A model generated the notes under the pieces. It ran no database searches, was not told the origin of the DNA, and was given only the letters and a program-made list of their open reading frames with translations. Shown piece after piece: positions 1 to 8,730 of a DNA stretch of 15,180 bases. Numbering within the stretch: position 1 is the first letter of the stretch; each line of letters opens with the position of its first letter. The stretch is taken from positions 1 to 15,180 of the forward strand of contig KQ964319.1 of NCBI GenBank assembly GCA_001566295.1, read 5' to 3'. The position numbers were made by a program, and so were the translations under genes. Source of the DNA: Microdochium bolleyi (Eukaryota; Ascomycota; Sordariomycetes; Xylariales; Microdochiaceae).

Positions 1-270
1 GCTTGCAGCGCTCTGTGTGAGCTGGGAGAGAATATCAACCTCAGTGGAATCCGAGTCCGCGGTGCCGACTTTGATGGCGACATATTTTGATGTCTTCTCG
101 TCGACGGCAAGCCAGGCAGTGGAGAATGTGCCGTGGCCGAGCTTGTGCACTATTCGATATCGTTTGTCAAGCCGATCGTCGATGTGAATTGGATGATAGC
201 CACCCGGTCGGTAGTCGCTGAGATGCTCTACTCCATCGACGTATCCGTACTCAACAGGCGGTGCTGCCAT
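1..270 (-). CDS. SRPK-like serine/threonine protein kinase, N-terminal part (runs off window)
   Basis: The reverse strand is open from an ATG at 270 to the left edge, giving about 90 residues. After a short leader comes YRPGGYHPIHIDDRL, then YRIVHKLGHGTFSTAWLA, a kinase glycine-rich loop (GHGTFS), and VAIKV carrying the ATP-binding lysine. The 'DYRPGGYHP(I/V)' leader directly before the glycine loop is typical of fungal SR-protein kinase (SRPK/Sky1-like) homologues, which phosphorylate Arg-Ser-rich splicing factors; many fungi carry extra, unstudied copies. The start is well supported because the leader begins in the usual place relative to the kinase core. The catalytic loop and the long SRPK insert lie outside the window, so activity cannot be judged. 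No intron is seen in this part. Confidence 0.85.
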   Translation of the reverse strand, partial: MAAPPVEYGYVDGVEHLSDYRPGGYHPIHIDDRLDKRYRIVHKLGHGTFSTAWLAVDEKTSKYVAIKVGTADSDSTEVDILSQLTQSAAS

Positions 271-1016
271 AGTCGAGTAATGTGACTGGAGGAAGCTGGA
301 TCCTATGCGCCGTAGAAAACAGGGGCTCAAAGAGCAGACCTTTGGGGTTGTCGCGCGCCACGAAATGACCTGACGCCAAGTACTCATCTGCAGCGCATGA
401 GAGATCGCTGCTTTTTGGTATCGGGTGAAACTGAAGACTGAATAGTCGGTCTGGAGGCAGGTGCACCTGTTTCTGATGATTGAAGACGTGTTGCAGACAG
501 TGTCCAGATCCACCCTTGAGGTAGCCCATTTTCGGTGGGCCCCCAACGAGCAGGCGGTAAGACATGATGGTTCCTATTGGATACAGCCGTGATGACGTAG
601 TGCCTGGGGTATGTTGGGACTTCCCTCGGGAGGGCGCAGCTGCTGGGTGGGTCCGCTAGTGAACTGAAGCGCCCATTGCGACCTTCATCACGCCCAACGC
701 ACCCCATGCACCCCAATCGGATGAGCATGAAGAAGCTCCTACGACAAGCGATGAAACCGCAAATATGGTTCACAACGTGAATGAGGCCATAAATGGTCTG
801 TTCCAAGCGCCTACGACAGGCCCCGCCAGCCTTTGCATGGAACTTCGAGGGTTCAGCCCCAAGAGGCGGCTTCAGGCTAGAGCTGTGGCCCGCTGCCACG
901 TATGGGCAAACAGCGAAGACCAACAGTAATTCTCGTATCAGGTATTTAATAGGTTGAGAATGCCGCATCTTGAGTGTTACATCTTTCGATAACTAAGCAA
1001 AACTTCCTCAGGCATC
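271..1016. other. Divergent intergenic region, no supported gene
   Basis: This spacer lies between the leftward kinase and the rightward two-exon gene, so it should hold both promoters. Long frames exist on both strands: 384-968 on the minus strand, and an ATG-less frame at 663-929 on the plus strand. They overlap each other, match no family I recognise, and have no convincing start. No tRNA or clear repeat was seen. Confidence 0.5.
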
Positions 1017-1515
1017 ATGTCTTCCATCAACATTGTCAAATACTACTTCCACGCTAAACAAGTCCCCAGAACCGACGCCAGGATGCGCCAACTTGTCGCG
1101 TTGGCGTATCAGACAGCGCGCGACAAGCAGCTCTACCCCAGGGCAGTCTTTGTTCGGTATGCTGCCATGTCAAAATCAGGAATCGGGACAAACTCCTGGT
1201 CCAGGTCTCGTCCTACAATGACTGACTGACAACAGGAGCGAAGTTCACTCAACGACGACCATTAACGGGAGACGTCAGAAGGATCCCAGGGGAGATCACG
1301 TCACGTTCAGCTACAAGACGCAGGACCATTTGGGTCGCGAGACTCATGTCGCCTGCCATGGCTATGTCAAGGATCCCGATACGCTGGAATTCAAGGAGGC
1401 GACCCATGCAGCTGAGAAGCCTGACTCCACCATGAAACGGAACAACAAGCCAATTTGGCCGGATGATGAGGACCTCTGGGAGGCCCCAGATGTAGGTTAT
1501 GGACACATGTCTTGA
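1017..1515 (+). CDS. Hypothetical 139-aa protein, two exons
   Basis: Exon 1 is 1017-1156 and exon 2 is 1236-1515. They are joined across a 79-nt intron (1157-1235) with donor GTATGC, two overlapping ACTGAC branch-type sequences at 1221-1230 and acceptor ACAG. The splice splits an arginine codon and keeps one frame to TGA at 1513-1515. The ATG has A at -3. The protein is hydrophilic with no signal peptide or membrane segment. It opens MSSINIVKYYFHAKQVPRTD, has a basic, His-rich middle (KTQDHLGRETHVACHGYVKD), and ends with an acidic, Trp-containing stretch (PIWPDDEDLWEAP). I do not recognise the family. A second donor-like GTAGGT occurs near the 3' end (about 1492), so the C-terminus could be spliced differently. 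The exact splice fit and clean composition support a real gene. Confidence 0.6.
1157..1235 (+). other. Spliceosomal intron in the 139-aa gene
   Basis: GTATGC donor at 1157, repeated CTGAC branch-point sequences at 1222-1230, AG acceptor at 1234-1235. Reading through it instead hits TGA at 1227-1229. Confidence 0.6.
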
Positions 1516-2274
1516 GAGACCCGTGTGCCTTCCTGGGTGCACGTCCTCAGCTTCATAGGACATGGACCACATGTTCACGCTCATGCAATACCATTTACTA
1601 AATACACACCACATTCGTGTTCTCATATGGAGATTTTCACTACAGTACCTACCTCCTCTCTATAAAGGTCATGGCCTAACTAATAACCCGCAAGGCAAGA
1701 GTGAACAAGATAGGGTTTATAATAGCTTGGACGATCGGCAATAGATCATCGTGGATCGCACGATGGACTATACCAACCAGGGGGGTTTCTCATCGGCTAC
1801 GGCCTCATACATCTCCGACAAGATGAAGCTGGGTGAGGCCAACCTGTAAGAAAAGACGATATTGGAGGGCCATACCGAAAATGCAGCCACATTTCAGGTG
1901 GGTTTACTCGGATTTTATCCCCAGGCAATGGACGACAATGGAAATAATTGGAACAGAAACGCTCGGCAATGTCCCATTCCTAGATCGGGTGCCAAGCCCG
2001 GCGCTGGCCTTCATGGCCGGAGTAGTGCGGGCGTCCATGCCAAGGTCAGCTGCATGTGGTTTGGCAACCATGAGCAGAACGGCGGTCGACAAGGCCGCAT
2101 GTATATCTCCAGCACTTCCAGAAGGCATCTGGAGAAAGAAGAACGGCTGCCGTGTGGTGCCTCTTCCACATGCGTTCAGTTGAGGTGTGTACTGTATCTA
2201 GTGAGTACAGATGTCGTCGGCCGCTGAGACTAGTCATAGCTGAAGCCCCCAACCCTCAAATGCCTCCCAATCGA
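1516..2274. other. Intergenic region with a possible orphan exon, no supported gene
   Basis: A short ATG frame at 1763-1849 (+) opens MDYTNQGGFSSATASYISDK and stops after 28 codons. A GTAAGA donor-like sequence overlaps its last codon at about 1846, so it could be a first exon. No downstream exon could be assigned with confidence. Overlapping frames at 1833-2252 on both strands look like chance. No RNA gene or repeat was seen. Confidence 0.3.
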
Positions 2275-2667
2275 TCAGATCCGGCCAGACAAATTCCTGA
2301 GTTTCGTCGTATCGAGACCCATGGCCCCTTGTGCATCTAACGTGGGGTTCTGATACTTTGATCCATGCAGATTCTTAAACTCATTGAATCGGCCGCGTAC
2401 TAAGAGTCGACAGCGCTGGGGTAGGCAACTCAATGGGACGAGACGGCGGCGTTGGTGATAGAAAGCGCGGCACAGGGGCCGGTGGGGAATGGTGGTGATG
2501 AGATTGGCAGCAGGAGTGGGAAGCTCGTTGTCGATGGGCACGGCCTGGGCAATCGCCGATTGACACTCAGGTCCGAAGCTCCCGAGATTCCATCGGGCGC
2601 CGAGGACGGGGATGCTGGCACAGACGCCAGCGGCCACGGCAGCCGCAATGAGAGCCTTGCTGAACAT
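2275..2667 (-). pseudogene. Small secreted protein gene, apparently frameshifted
   Basis: From ATG at 2667 the product begins MFSKALIAAAVAAGVCAS, a clear signal peptide, followed by a short mature region with FGPECQSAIAQAVP and then a Pro/Thr segment (ELPTPAANLITTIP). The frame then turns basic (QRRRLVPL) and stays open to 2275. At the C/G run 2484-2487 a one-base shift moves into a frame reading TGPCAALSITNAAV, which continues the small-secreted-protein character (paired Cys, Ser/Thr/Ala-rich). That frame meets stops at 2430-2432 (TGA) and 2400-2402 (TAG). Two readings are possible: a 130-aa protein with an odd basic tail, or a decayed gene with a one-base indel plus stops; the composition break favours decay. 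The role is unknown; fungal proteins of this size and layout are commonly secreted and uncharacterised. Confidence 0.5.
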
Positions 2668-4150
2668 GTGAGCGGCCTGTGTTGGCCGAGTATTAATTAA
2701 AAGATGTTGCAAAATCAATGACATGTTCGCCGGATCAACGCAGCTGCGAAAGGATCTGCCCAAGTGTCAGGTCGCCTCTAGGAGAGTCAGCTGGCTGGTG
2801 ATAGCAGAGAGAGTTGGTAGAAGGTATGGGGAAAGGCCCTGCGGAGTCGAAGCTCTGATAAGTTCGAGGGAGGAGGCTTAAGACTCCCTTAGAATAGAAA
2901 TGAGCCCCTGTCGTTTGACCAAGCTAATAACAAGCCAGCGCAGTACATCATGTCGCCAGCCATAGCTTAAATACAAGCCTGGCGCCGTGCGGCTGAGAAG
3001 CAGACTGAGGATCATGTATAATGTTGTCTTTTTTAAGTTGGATCTGGCCGCCGCGCTACGCACGTGATCTCCGTCTTCTTCGCCCGAGTGAAAGCAGTCA
3101 CTTTGTAAATTGTGCTTGTCAAAAACGCTCTTCTTCAACAGGCAGATGTCTGGCTTGTGACAGCAGAGAAGACAACAAGGGCTGTACAGCCGCGGAGGAC
3201 GGAGCTGTTCTCAAAACTAAAAAGAGAATCAATACACACTACGGGCCGTTGCTGACGTGCAAGGAGCAAAAACAACGCGCTCTGGGATTAGACAACCACG
3301 CCCTGTCCAACAAACGAAGAAAAAAAAACTCCCAAGCTTTCACCCGCCACAAACTATGCAAGGACGGGGAGCTCGGTTCTCGCTGCATGTGCAACATAAG
3401 TTCCAACACGGAGTCAGCAAAACTTTCATTCGAAGTGCTGGCAAGTAACTATACTGTTTGATCTCGAAGAACAAGCGGAAGGCACTCAGCTCTTAGCAAG
3501 TGGACGCCATAGTTCTCAGGATCCCACTCCCAACCCGATTGTGTTTCTTAAGTGTCGCGTACCTAACTACTACATTAGCCAACTACATTAACAGAGGGTA
3601 TCTTTGCTTCTGCCTTAGTAATACGTCACATTGAGCAAATATCTTCCGTCCCACTATTGCGTGCTTCGTCCTATTATCTGATTGGTGGACAGCGCAGGGT
3701 CCGATTGACCAGGATGGCGAAGTCGTTACCCAAAAGGGGCATTCGGGCCTCGGCAGCCTGTGGAGAGAGACGGATCGCTGTGCGGCGGCACGGGAGCAAG
3801 TCAAGTGGGACTCTGAGCGGCTTATTCGTCCTGACTTCTCTCGGGATTTCTGCATTTCGGTGCAAACAACAAGGGCCATCAACTGTTCATACTTCATACA
3901 TCATACCACTCCCGCCTGCAAGCAAAGTCGATTGCTGTTGCAACAGGGTTCAAAAGCCCCATTACCGCCACACCTGGATCCCGCATCCGAACATTGAAAA
4001 GCCAGCAGCATTGGCCAAGTAGCCAAAGCCTCCCTCGCAATACCAAGTCCCGGTCCTCGCATTCAAGACAGACTTTGCTATTCCGACCAAACGACCAAAA
4101 CACAAAAACACGTAGAACCGCAGTTCCCTCCTCCGTACGAGCCGCTCAGC
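2668..4150. other. Long intergenic region upstream of the oxygenase gene
   Basis: About 1.5 kb without a supported gene. Frames at 3021-3461 (+), 3657-4022 (+) and 3583-3897 (-) have no recognisable family and no splice structure I can defend. The last 150 bases before 4151 are C- and A-rich (for example ccaaaacacaaaaacacg near 4095-4112), as expected for a fungal promoter/5' leader. No tRNA was found. Confidence 0.5.
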
Positions 4151-5098
4151 ATGACTGCAACAGCAGTCGAGACAATACCCCTAGCACGTCCCGTGCCCGA
4201 TACCGACAACACCAGCATTCTCACCGACCGCCGCGGCCGGTATGGCCCCTACAACAGCCCGCTCGCCGAGCCAGGTGCCGCGATGCGGGCCATCGTCGCC
4301 GAGATGTGCTCCTTCAACACCGCAAAGACGTCCGTGATGCTGCAGCTCGCCAGCCCGGGTGTGGCCCGCGGCGTCCACGCGCACAGCAGCTTCACCCTGC
4401 GGCCCGTCGAGCGCGCCCGCCGCTCCCTCTTCTACATCTATGTCATGACGTTCGGCACGCCCGCCGAGCGGAGGAGGGTCACGGACGCAACCTACCGGGC
4501 GCACATGCGCGTCAAGCAGAAGGGAGGGGAGAAGGAAAAGCAGGGGGGCGGACGGGGCGCGTACGACGCCGACGACGAGGACCTGCAGCTCTGGGTCGTG
4601 GCGACGTTATACTGGGGCCTGGTCGTCTGGTACGAGGAGGTCATGGGGAGGCTGGACGACCACACGTCCGACCAGGCGTACCGCGAGTTCTCGGTCCTGG
4701 CGACGGGGCTGCGCGTGCCGCCGGAGAAATGGCCCGAGGACTGCGCCGCGTTTGCCAGGTACTGGAGGGAGACGGTCGCGCGGCTCGAGGTCACCTGCGA
4801 GGCCAGGGAGGTCTCCGTGGACCTGCTGTGGCCGACAAAGAACCTGCCGTGGGGCCTCTGGCTCGTGACCAAGCTCACGGGGCCCATGCACCGGTTCACG
4901 ACGATCGAGCTGCTCCCCGAGCGGGTCAGGAACGACTTTGGGTATCCGTCGACGCGGTACACGCGTTGGATGTACTGGCTCAAGACAGCGGTGGATCGCA
5001 CGGTGTACCCGCGGCTCCCGCTGTCGCTGCGACATTTTGTGATGAAGTATCACATGGCAGATTTCAGAAAGCGGATAGCGACTGGGACGAAACTATGA
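4151..5098 (+). CDS. MpaB/rubber-oxygenase-like (DUF2236) protein, 315 aa
   Basis: A single-exon gene with good context (cagcATGac). The layout fits the DUF2236 / MpaB-MpaB'-rubber-oxygenase catalytic family. Near residues 31-80 are GPYNSPLAEPGAAMRAI and SPGVARGVHAHSSF. At 85-121 come RPVERARRSL, the TFGTPAERRR block and a histidine at 118 in YRAHMRV. A hydrophobic helix (LWVVATLYWGLVVWYEEV) lies at about 147-164, and the C-terminal half carries W- and Y-rich helices. In this family conserved histidines bind haem; characterised members include the bacterial rubber oxygenase Lcp and MpaB, which acts on the farnesyl chain in mycophenolic acid biosynthesis. Residues 123-145 are a Lys/Gly- then Asp-rich low-complexity insert. 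No N-terminal membrane anchor is seen, unlike MpaB. No biosynthetic gene neighbours are present, so the substrate is unknown. The coding part is markedly more GC-rich than its flanks. Confidence 0.85.
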   Translation: MTATAVETIPLARPVPDTDNTSILTDRRGRYGPYNSPLAEPGAAMRAIVAEMCSFNTAKTSVMLQLASPGVARGVHAHSSFTLRPVERARRSLFYIYVMTFGTPAERRRVTDATYRAHMRVKQKGGEKEKQGGGRGAYDADDEDLQLWVVATLYWGLVVWYEEVMGRLDDHTSDQAYREFSVLATGLRVPPEKWPEDCAAFARYWRETVARLEVTCEAREVSVDLLWPTKNLPWGLWLVTKLTGPMHRFTTIELLPERVRNDFGYPSTRYTRWMYWLKTAVDRTVYPRLPLSLRHFVMKYHMADFRKRIATGTKL

Positions 5099-6196
5099 GA
5101 AGTAAGTGAGTGGCAGGTCTGGCTGGCAGGGAGCAATGAAGCCAGCAATGGAGATTTCTAGTTTGAATAATGCAGGTGACGGCCTATACGCCCTATATAC
5201 CCTAGTCTAAGATGACACGAGAGATTAAAGGGCAACCATGTGAACCCAGTCCAGGTTCATTCTGATTCAATAACATTTGGTAGAGCAGAGGTCAGCCAAG
5301 CAGAAAGATGCTGCACACAATGGAAACGCGACCGCCAGGCCAACCTGTGTGCTCTGCTCACTGCCGACACTCTCATGTATATGATATTCTGTGTCTACTT
5401 AGGTGCAAGATTGAGAGCGAGAATCTTCTCCCTGATGTTTGTTTCATTTTCCCTGATCGTTCTTGGATTGAACATAAGGATGTCGTCCGCTCGTCCGTCT
5501 GCTCGTCCATCCTGTCTATGGCACAATTTCAGTGCCGAATTAGTAAGAATTAAACTGGACCACTTGGATTTGCTCATGAGAATCAAATTGAACCTGGTAA
5601 GACTGGCGTTTACTTCTTGTATTGTCGTATTGGCCTGTTCTGCATTCTCATCGCCCCGGACTAGGGGTACCGTTATCAAAAGTCATGAGTGGATTGTCTT
5701 TGGGTTCCGCTTGTATTACACGGTTGATGGTCGTGGCTGGATAGTCATAACGTTTGACTTCACAGTCATTATTAGTACAGTCGCAGTAACCGCGGTCATT
5801 CGGAGCAAGATCAAAACTGAGACATATTACGTCGTTGTCTGTCGACACATCACCGGATGGAATCTAACTCAGCTATTTTTCAGTATTGGAGCTTCGGTTC
5901 TTCTACACCGGGTCGTTGCCTGGTGAAGAAATGAAGGGCATGGGACGTTGAGTGAAGTACGCATTACTGTTAGAGACTAGCGCAGTCGGAACTCATGGTG
6001 CGTCTTGATGTTCAGCTTAAATCCGTCACGGAGTTTCCGGGCTGTTTCAGAACGTTTCCTTTGAAGTCACGAGGAGAGTTCGCCTTTAGCTTTACTCATT
6101 TTGCTTGAAGACGATCATTCGAGGTCATGTTTTTATCATCAGCACTCATATGCAAAGAGTTTAGCCAAGTTGTTCTTCAGACTTGGTTGATAGTAC
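5099..6196. other. Intergenic region between convergent genes
   Basis: This holds the 3' ends of the oxygenase and membrane-protein genes. An open frame at 5240-5926 (+) starts only with GTG and lacks family resemblance. On the minus strand, 5648-5848 encodes a Cys-containing stretch (GYCDCTNNDC) without an ATG. A short CTCGTCC-type repeat lies near 5487-5510. None is strong enough to call a gene. Confidence 0.45.
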
Positions 6197-7405
6197 TTAT
6201 AGCGAGTGCCTTCTGGTCACCTCACCACTGGTCATGCGAGATTTAGAAAGCTCCGACAGCTCATTCGCACGGTCAGCCTGCATCCTCCGTGCCCTCCGTG
6301 CTCGGCCCTCATATCGTAGGACCTCGCACACTGAAAACGTGGTCGTGATTGCGCCAACGAGGAGCGCCGCGAGCTGGCCCCTCTCCACGAGCGGCTTGCC
6401 GAGATCTGTGAGTGGCGTGATGTACACCCGTGGCACAAAGTCCACGAGGTTCGGGATGATGAGCAAGCCGATACTTGTTGGCAAAGTGAGGAATTGAACT
6501 GATTGCACCAGGAGTAACACATCGTTGACATTAGGCCTCTGCCTGTACACGGTGGTGACACCCAGCGCCCTGCCAACGTGCGATATTGCCGCAGAACCAA
6601 CGGACCAGACCACGATCCCGATGAATATCACGGCGGCCACCGAGACGCCAGCCATGATCAACAACGAGAGAATCCAATTAGACTCGTTCGTCATGAGGTT
6701 CCAACTGCTCAAATAGTCATCGAGACTGATGCAGAACGCGAGCAGGCATAGCACGACGTAGGCCGCTGCGCCAAGCACGAGCCGCACGACCCAGACGTTG
6801 GGCTCCAACAGAACGTCTACGCTTGTGCTGTGAGCGCGCTGGGACGACCAAACATGATTCAGGACAAAGATCCCAGTAGTGATGACCGTGAGGAATATGG
6901 AACACACTCCCAGTGGGCCCGTGATGGCTACCATTTTTTGGCCGTACTCGATGAGCTCTGGTGGCATCTCGTCCATCACAGGCGGCAGGCTGTCATCAAA
7001 ACGCGGGGAGGGTTGCATGATGTTCGAAGCGCGCAGGCATGCGATGACGAATGCGCGGTTCTCGAGGCCGACAAGACCAACGGCCTGCACAAGCAAGTCG
7101 GTGGCTGCGAAGACGGCATAGAGTATTACAGCCAAGAGGTCGGTCGTGACACGGGGCCTGCGCCGCCGGCACTGTCGATCGCCACTGCCAGTGATTTCTA
7201 TGGGCCCAAGGACCGACGTCGTGATGAACGAGGCTATGAGCAGGTACCATCCGAGCAGGCTTCCTGGCCCGTAGAAGTCTGAGGCGACCGCGTAAATGTC
7301 CGGGTGGTATGGAAACATGCGGCCCACGCCCTGACGCTCGAGGCCGGTCGAATCAAAGCCCTCTTGGAGCGAGTAATTGCATAAGATCTTCACGTCTTGC
7401 GACAT
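6197..7405 (-). CDS. Polytopic membrane protein of unknown function, 402 aa, about 7 TM segments
   Basis: One uninterrupted reading frame from ATG 7405 to TAA 6197-6199. Hydrophobic segments lie at about residues 49-69, 87-113, 157-182, 204-228, 243-275, 295-322 and 344-362, which gives roughly seven membrane spans. The N-terminus (CNYSLQEGF, then FPYHPDIYAVASDFYGPGSLLGWYL) is outside the first span. A basic RRRRPRV loop follows TM1 and a basic, Arg-rich tail (RYEGRARRARRM) follows the last span; by the positive-inside rule these mark cytosolic parts. I recognise no transporter, GPCR or enzyme signature. The short N-terminal block ending in a PGSLLGWYL-type first helix resembles uncharacterised fungal integral membrane proteins. 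It is convergent with the oxygenase gene; no functional link is implied. Confidence 0.8.
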   Translation of the reverse strand: MSQDVKILCNYSLQEGFDSTGLERQGVGRMFPYHPDIYAVASDFYGPGSLLGWYLLIASFITTSVLGPIEITGSGDRQCRRRRPRVTTDLLAVILYAVFAATDLLVQAVGLVGLENRAFVIACLRASNIMQPSPRFDDSLPPVMDEMPPELIEYGQKMVAITGPLGVCSIFLTVITTGIFVLNHVWSSQRAHSTSVDVLLEPNVWVVRLVLGAAAYVVLCLLAFCISLDDYLSSWNLMTNESNWILSLLIMAGVSVAAVIFIGIVVWSVGSAAISHVGRALGVTTVYRQRPNVNDVLLLVQSVQFLTLPTSIGLLIIPNLVDFVPRVYITPLTDLGKPLVERGQLAALLVGAITTTFSVCEVLRYEGRARRARRMQADRANELSELSKSRMTSGEVTRRHSL

Positions 7406-7961
7406 GGCTGACGGTCCAGCGCTGCTTGTTCAGGCTAATGTTGAGCCTTTGTTGAGAGTAGAACGGGAGACACGCAGTTGTGAAGATGCTAGCTGAGTTC
7501 AGGCCGAGAAAAGATTGCTAAATGTAAAGCAATTTGGTTAGTGCTCGTGCCGACTACTTGAGAGCTGTCTCGGAACTAACGAGGTCTTTGATGCCTCCCA
7601 GCATCTAACTACAGGTGGGTCCTAGAGACAGCACAAAACCTCTCCGGGCTGCCTTTTCTAAGGTTTTCTTTATTCAACCTTTCTGTGACGTTTGTGGGGG
7701 TAGACGTTGTTGATTTTCAAGAGCAAATGAAATGGAGATTTCCAAGATATGATTCCAATGGGTGTATTGGCGGCTGACTCATCTAAGCCTAAAAGGAGAG
7801 GTTCAAGAGAGTGGCTACGAGCTCTAATGCTTACTGCCTAGTGTACATTGTAGTTTATATGCTTGCGAGGGGCACTCCAACTGCTGACCGTGTTTTAGTA
7901 AGCCCCACCCACTTGGACCACCCACAGTACGGTGTATGCATGAGGGATCCCGTCTCTACAG
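7406..7961. other. Upstream region of the membrane-protein gene
   Basis: Probable promoter and 5' leader of the leftward membrane-protein gene. It is AT-richer than the coding DNA, and the TTTTCTTTATT-type stretch near 7660-7675 is unremarkable. No gene or RNA is supported. Confidence 0.4.
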
Positions 7962-8062
7962 GGGTGGTGGACCTAGTCGATGACCCGTGTGCTAACAGGG
8001 ATTGCGACGACAAGGAGATGCGGATCATTGGTTTTGGCGACACCAGCAATGACAGCTGATCC
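7962..8062 (+). repeat. Copy A of a ~100-bp dispersed repeat (inverted relative to copy B)
   Basis: This segment matches the reverse complement of 8479-8580 at roughly nine bases in ten by eye, with a 2-base gap near GGCGAC(GC)ACCAGC and a 1-base gap near the end. In the same frame both copies can encode DDPCANRDxDDKExRIIGFGD. The similarity ends sharply at both sides. It could be a piece of a transposable element or of a duplicated gene; the family is not recognised. Confidence 0.7.
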
Positions 8063-8342
8063 ACGACTCGAGCCCCTATTCGCTATAGCCCGTGCCTAGT
8101 GCGCTATGTTCCGGTGCAAAACGCGAAGCCAAGCAGCCAATCGCATCACGCGCTGCTGCGCTTTGCTACTACGCCAGGGTCTTGTGCTATTGGCTCACAT
8201 CGAGTCACGCTCACGAGGCGCCCGGATCTTGGAACAGTCTCGGCACCGTACGAATGAGAGCATGCAATAGTGTTTGTCTTGCCGCACGTTAACAGTGCGC
8301 CGCAACGTGCGCTCATGATCTATCGAGGGGTGGCTAACTAAC

Positions 8343-8366
8343 TGTACGCCTGTGTGTACGCCTGTG
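8343..8366. repeat. Tandem duplication of a 12-bp unit
   Basis: TGTACGCCTGTG occurs twice head to tail at 8343-8354 and 8355-8366. Confidence 0.8.
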
Positions 8367-8435
8367 TTGGTAGAACCTGCCAAGGCTGTGTGCCGCGCGA
8401 GCAGGTTTTAGCGGACTTGGCTGGCCACGTTCTTG

Positions 8436-8466
8436 GCACTTGCCCCGCACTTGCCCCGCACTTGCC
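8436..8466. repeat. Tandem repeat of an 11-bp unit, nearly three copies
   Basis: GCACTTGCCCC at 8436-8446 and 8447-8457, then a partial third copy to 8466. It lies just inside repeat copy B. Confidence 0.8.
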
Positions 8467-8478
8467 ATGGAGCACGAA

Positions 8479-8580
8479 GGATCGCTGTCATTGCTGGTGC
8501 GTCGCCAAAACCAATGATACGCAACTCCTTGTCGTCGCGATCCCTGTTAGCACAGGGGTCATCGACTAGTTCCACCACCC
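8479..8580 (-). repeat. Copy B of the ~100-bp dispersed repeat
   Basis: Reverse-strand partner of 7962-8062. Within it, ccctgttagcacaggg at 8542-8557 is a perfect 6-bp inverted repeat with a 4-base loop; the same spot in copy A has lost perfect pairing. The reverse-strand frame here continues beyond the shared block on both sides (8408-8620), whereas copy A soon meets a stop, so B may be closer to the original. Confidence 0.7.
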
Positions 8581-8730
8581 TTCCTTCAATCGAGAGCTGC
8601 ACCAGGCGCTTCCTCCTCATAATCGACTAACATGTCAACCAAGAGCTTCCCGTTGAGGGAAAGGCGCTGAGCGTAGCACCAACACAGGTTGTGCGCTCGT
8701 GCTACGAGGATTCGCGGTCCCACGCCTAAC

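Larger units (their letters stand above)
8063..8478. other. Spacer between the inverted repeat copies
   Basis: No gene is supported. It contains a short inverted repeat (agccaat at 8135-8141 and attggct at 8189-8195, extendable to 10 bases with one mismatch) and two small tandem repeats listed separately. Confidence 0.4.

Noticed and set aside
663..929. Plus-strand frame of 88 codons with a plausible acidic stretch (SDEHEEAPTTSDETANMV)
   Set aside because: No start codon at the front, no family recognised, and no splice sites found to connect it to a gene; could be a relic but cannot be supported.
384..968. 194-aa minus-strand frame with a hydrophobic start
   Set aside because: Mixed composition with no family motif; overlaps an equally open plus-strand frame, so likely chance.
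1763..1849. Short frame MDYTNQGGFSSATASYISDK with a donor-like GTAAGA at its end
   Set aside because: No second exon could be assigned, so it is left as an unassigned candidate exon.
3994..5109. 371-aa frame overlapping the oxygenase gene
   Set aside because: Arg/Ala/Gly-rich shadow of the GC-rich DUF2236 gene in another frame.
5648..5848. Minus-strand Cys-containing stretch (GYCDCTNNDC), considered as part of a small secreted protein
   Set aside because: No ATG, no signal peptide and no convincing splice acceptor upstream.
5240..5926. 228-aa plus-strand hydrophobic frame
   Set aside because: Begins only with GTG, has no family resemblance, and lies in an AT-richer spacer.
7962..8580. Inverted repeats as terminal inverted repeats of a MITE
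   Set aside because: No target-site duplication beside either outer end and no typical TIR termini; kept as a dispersed repeat pair instead.
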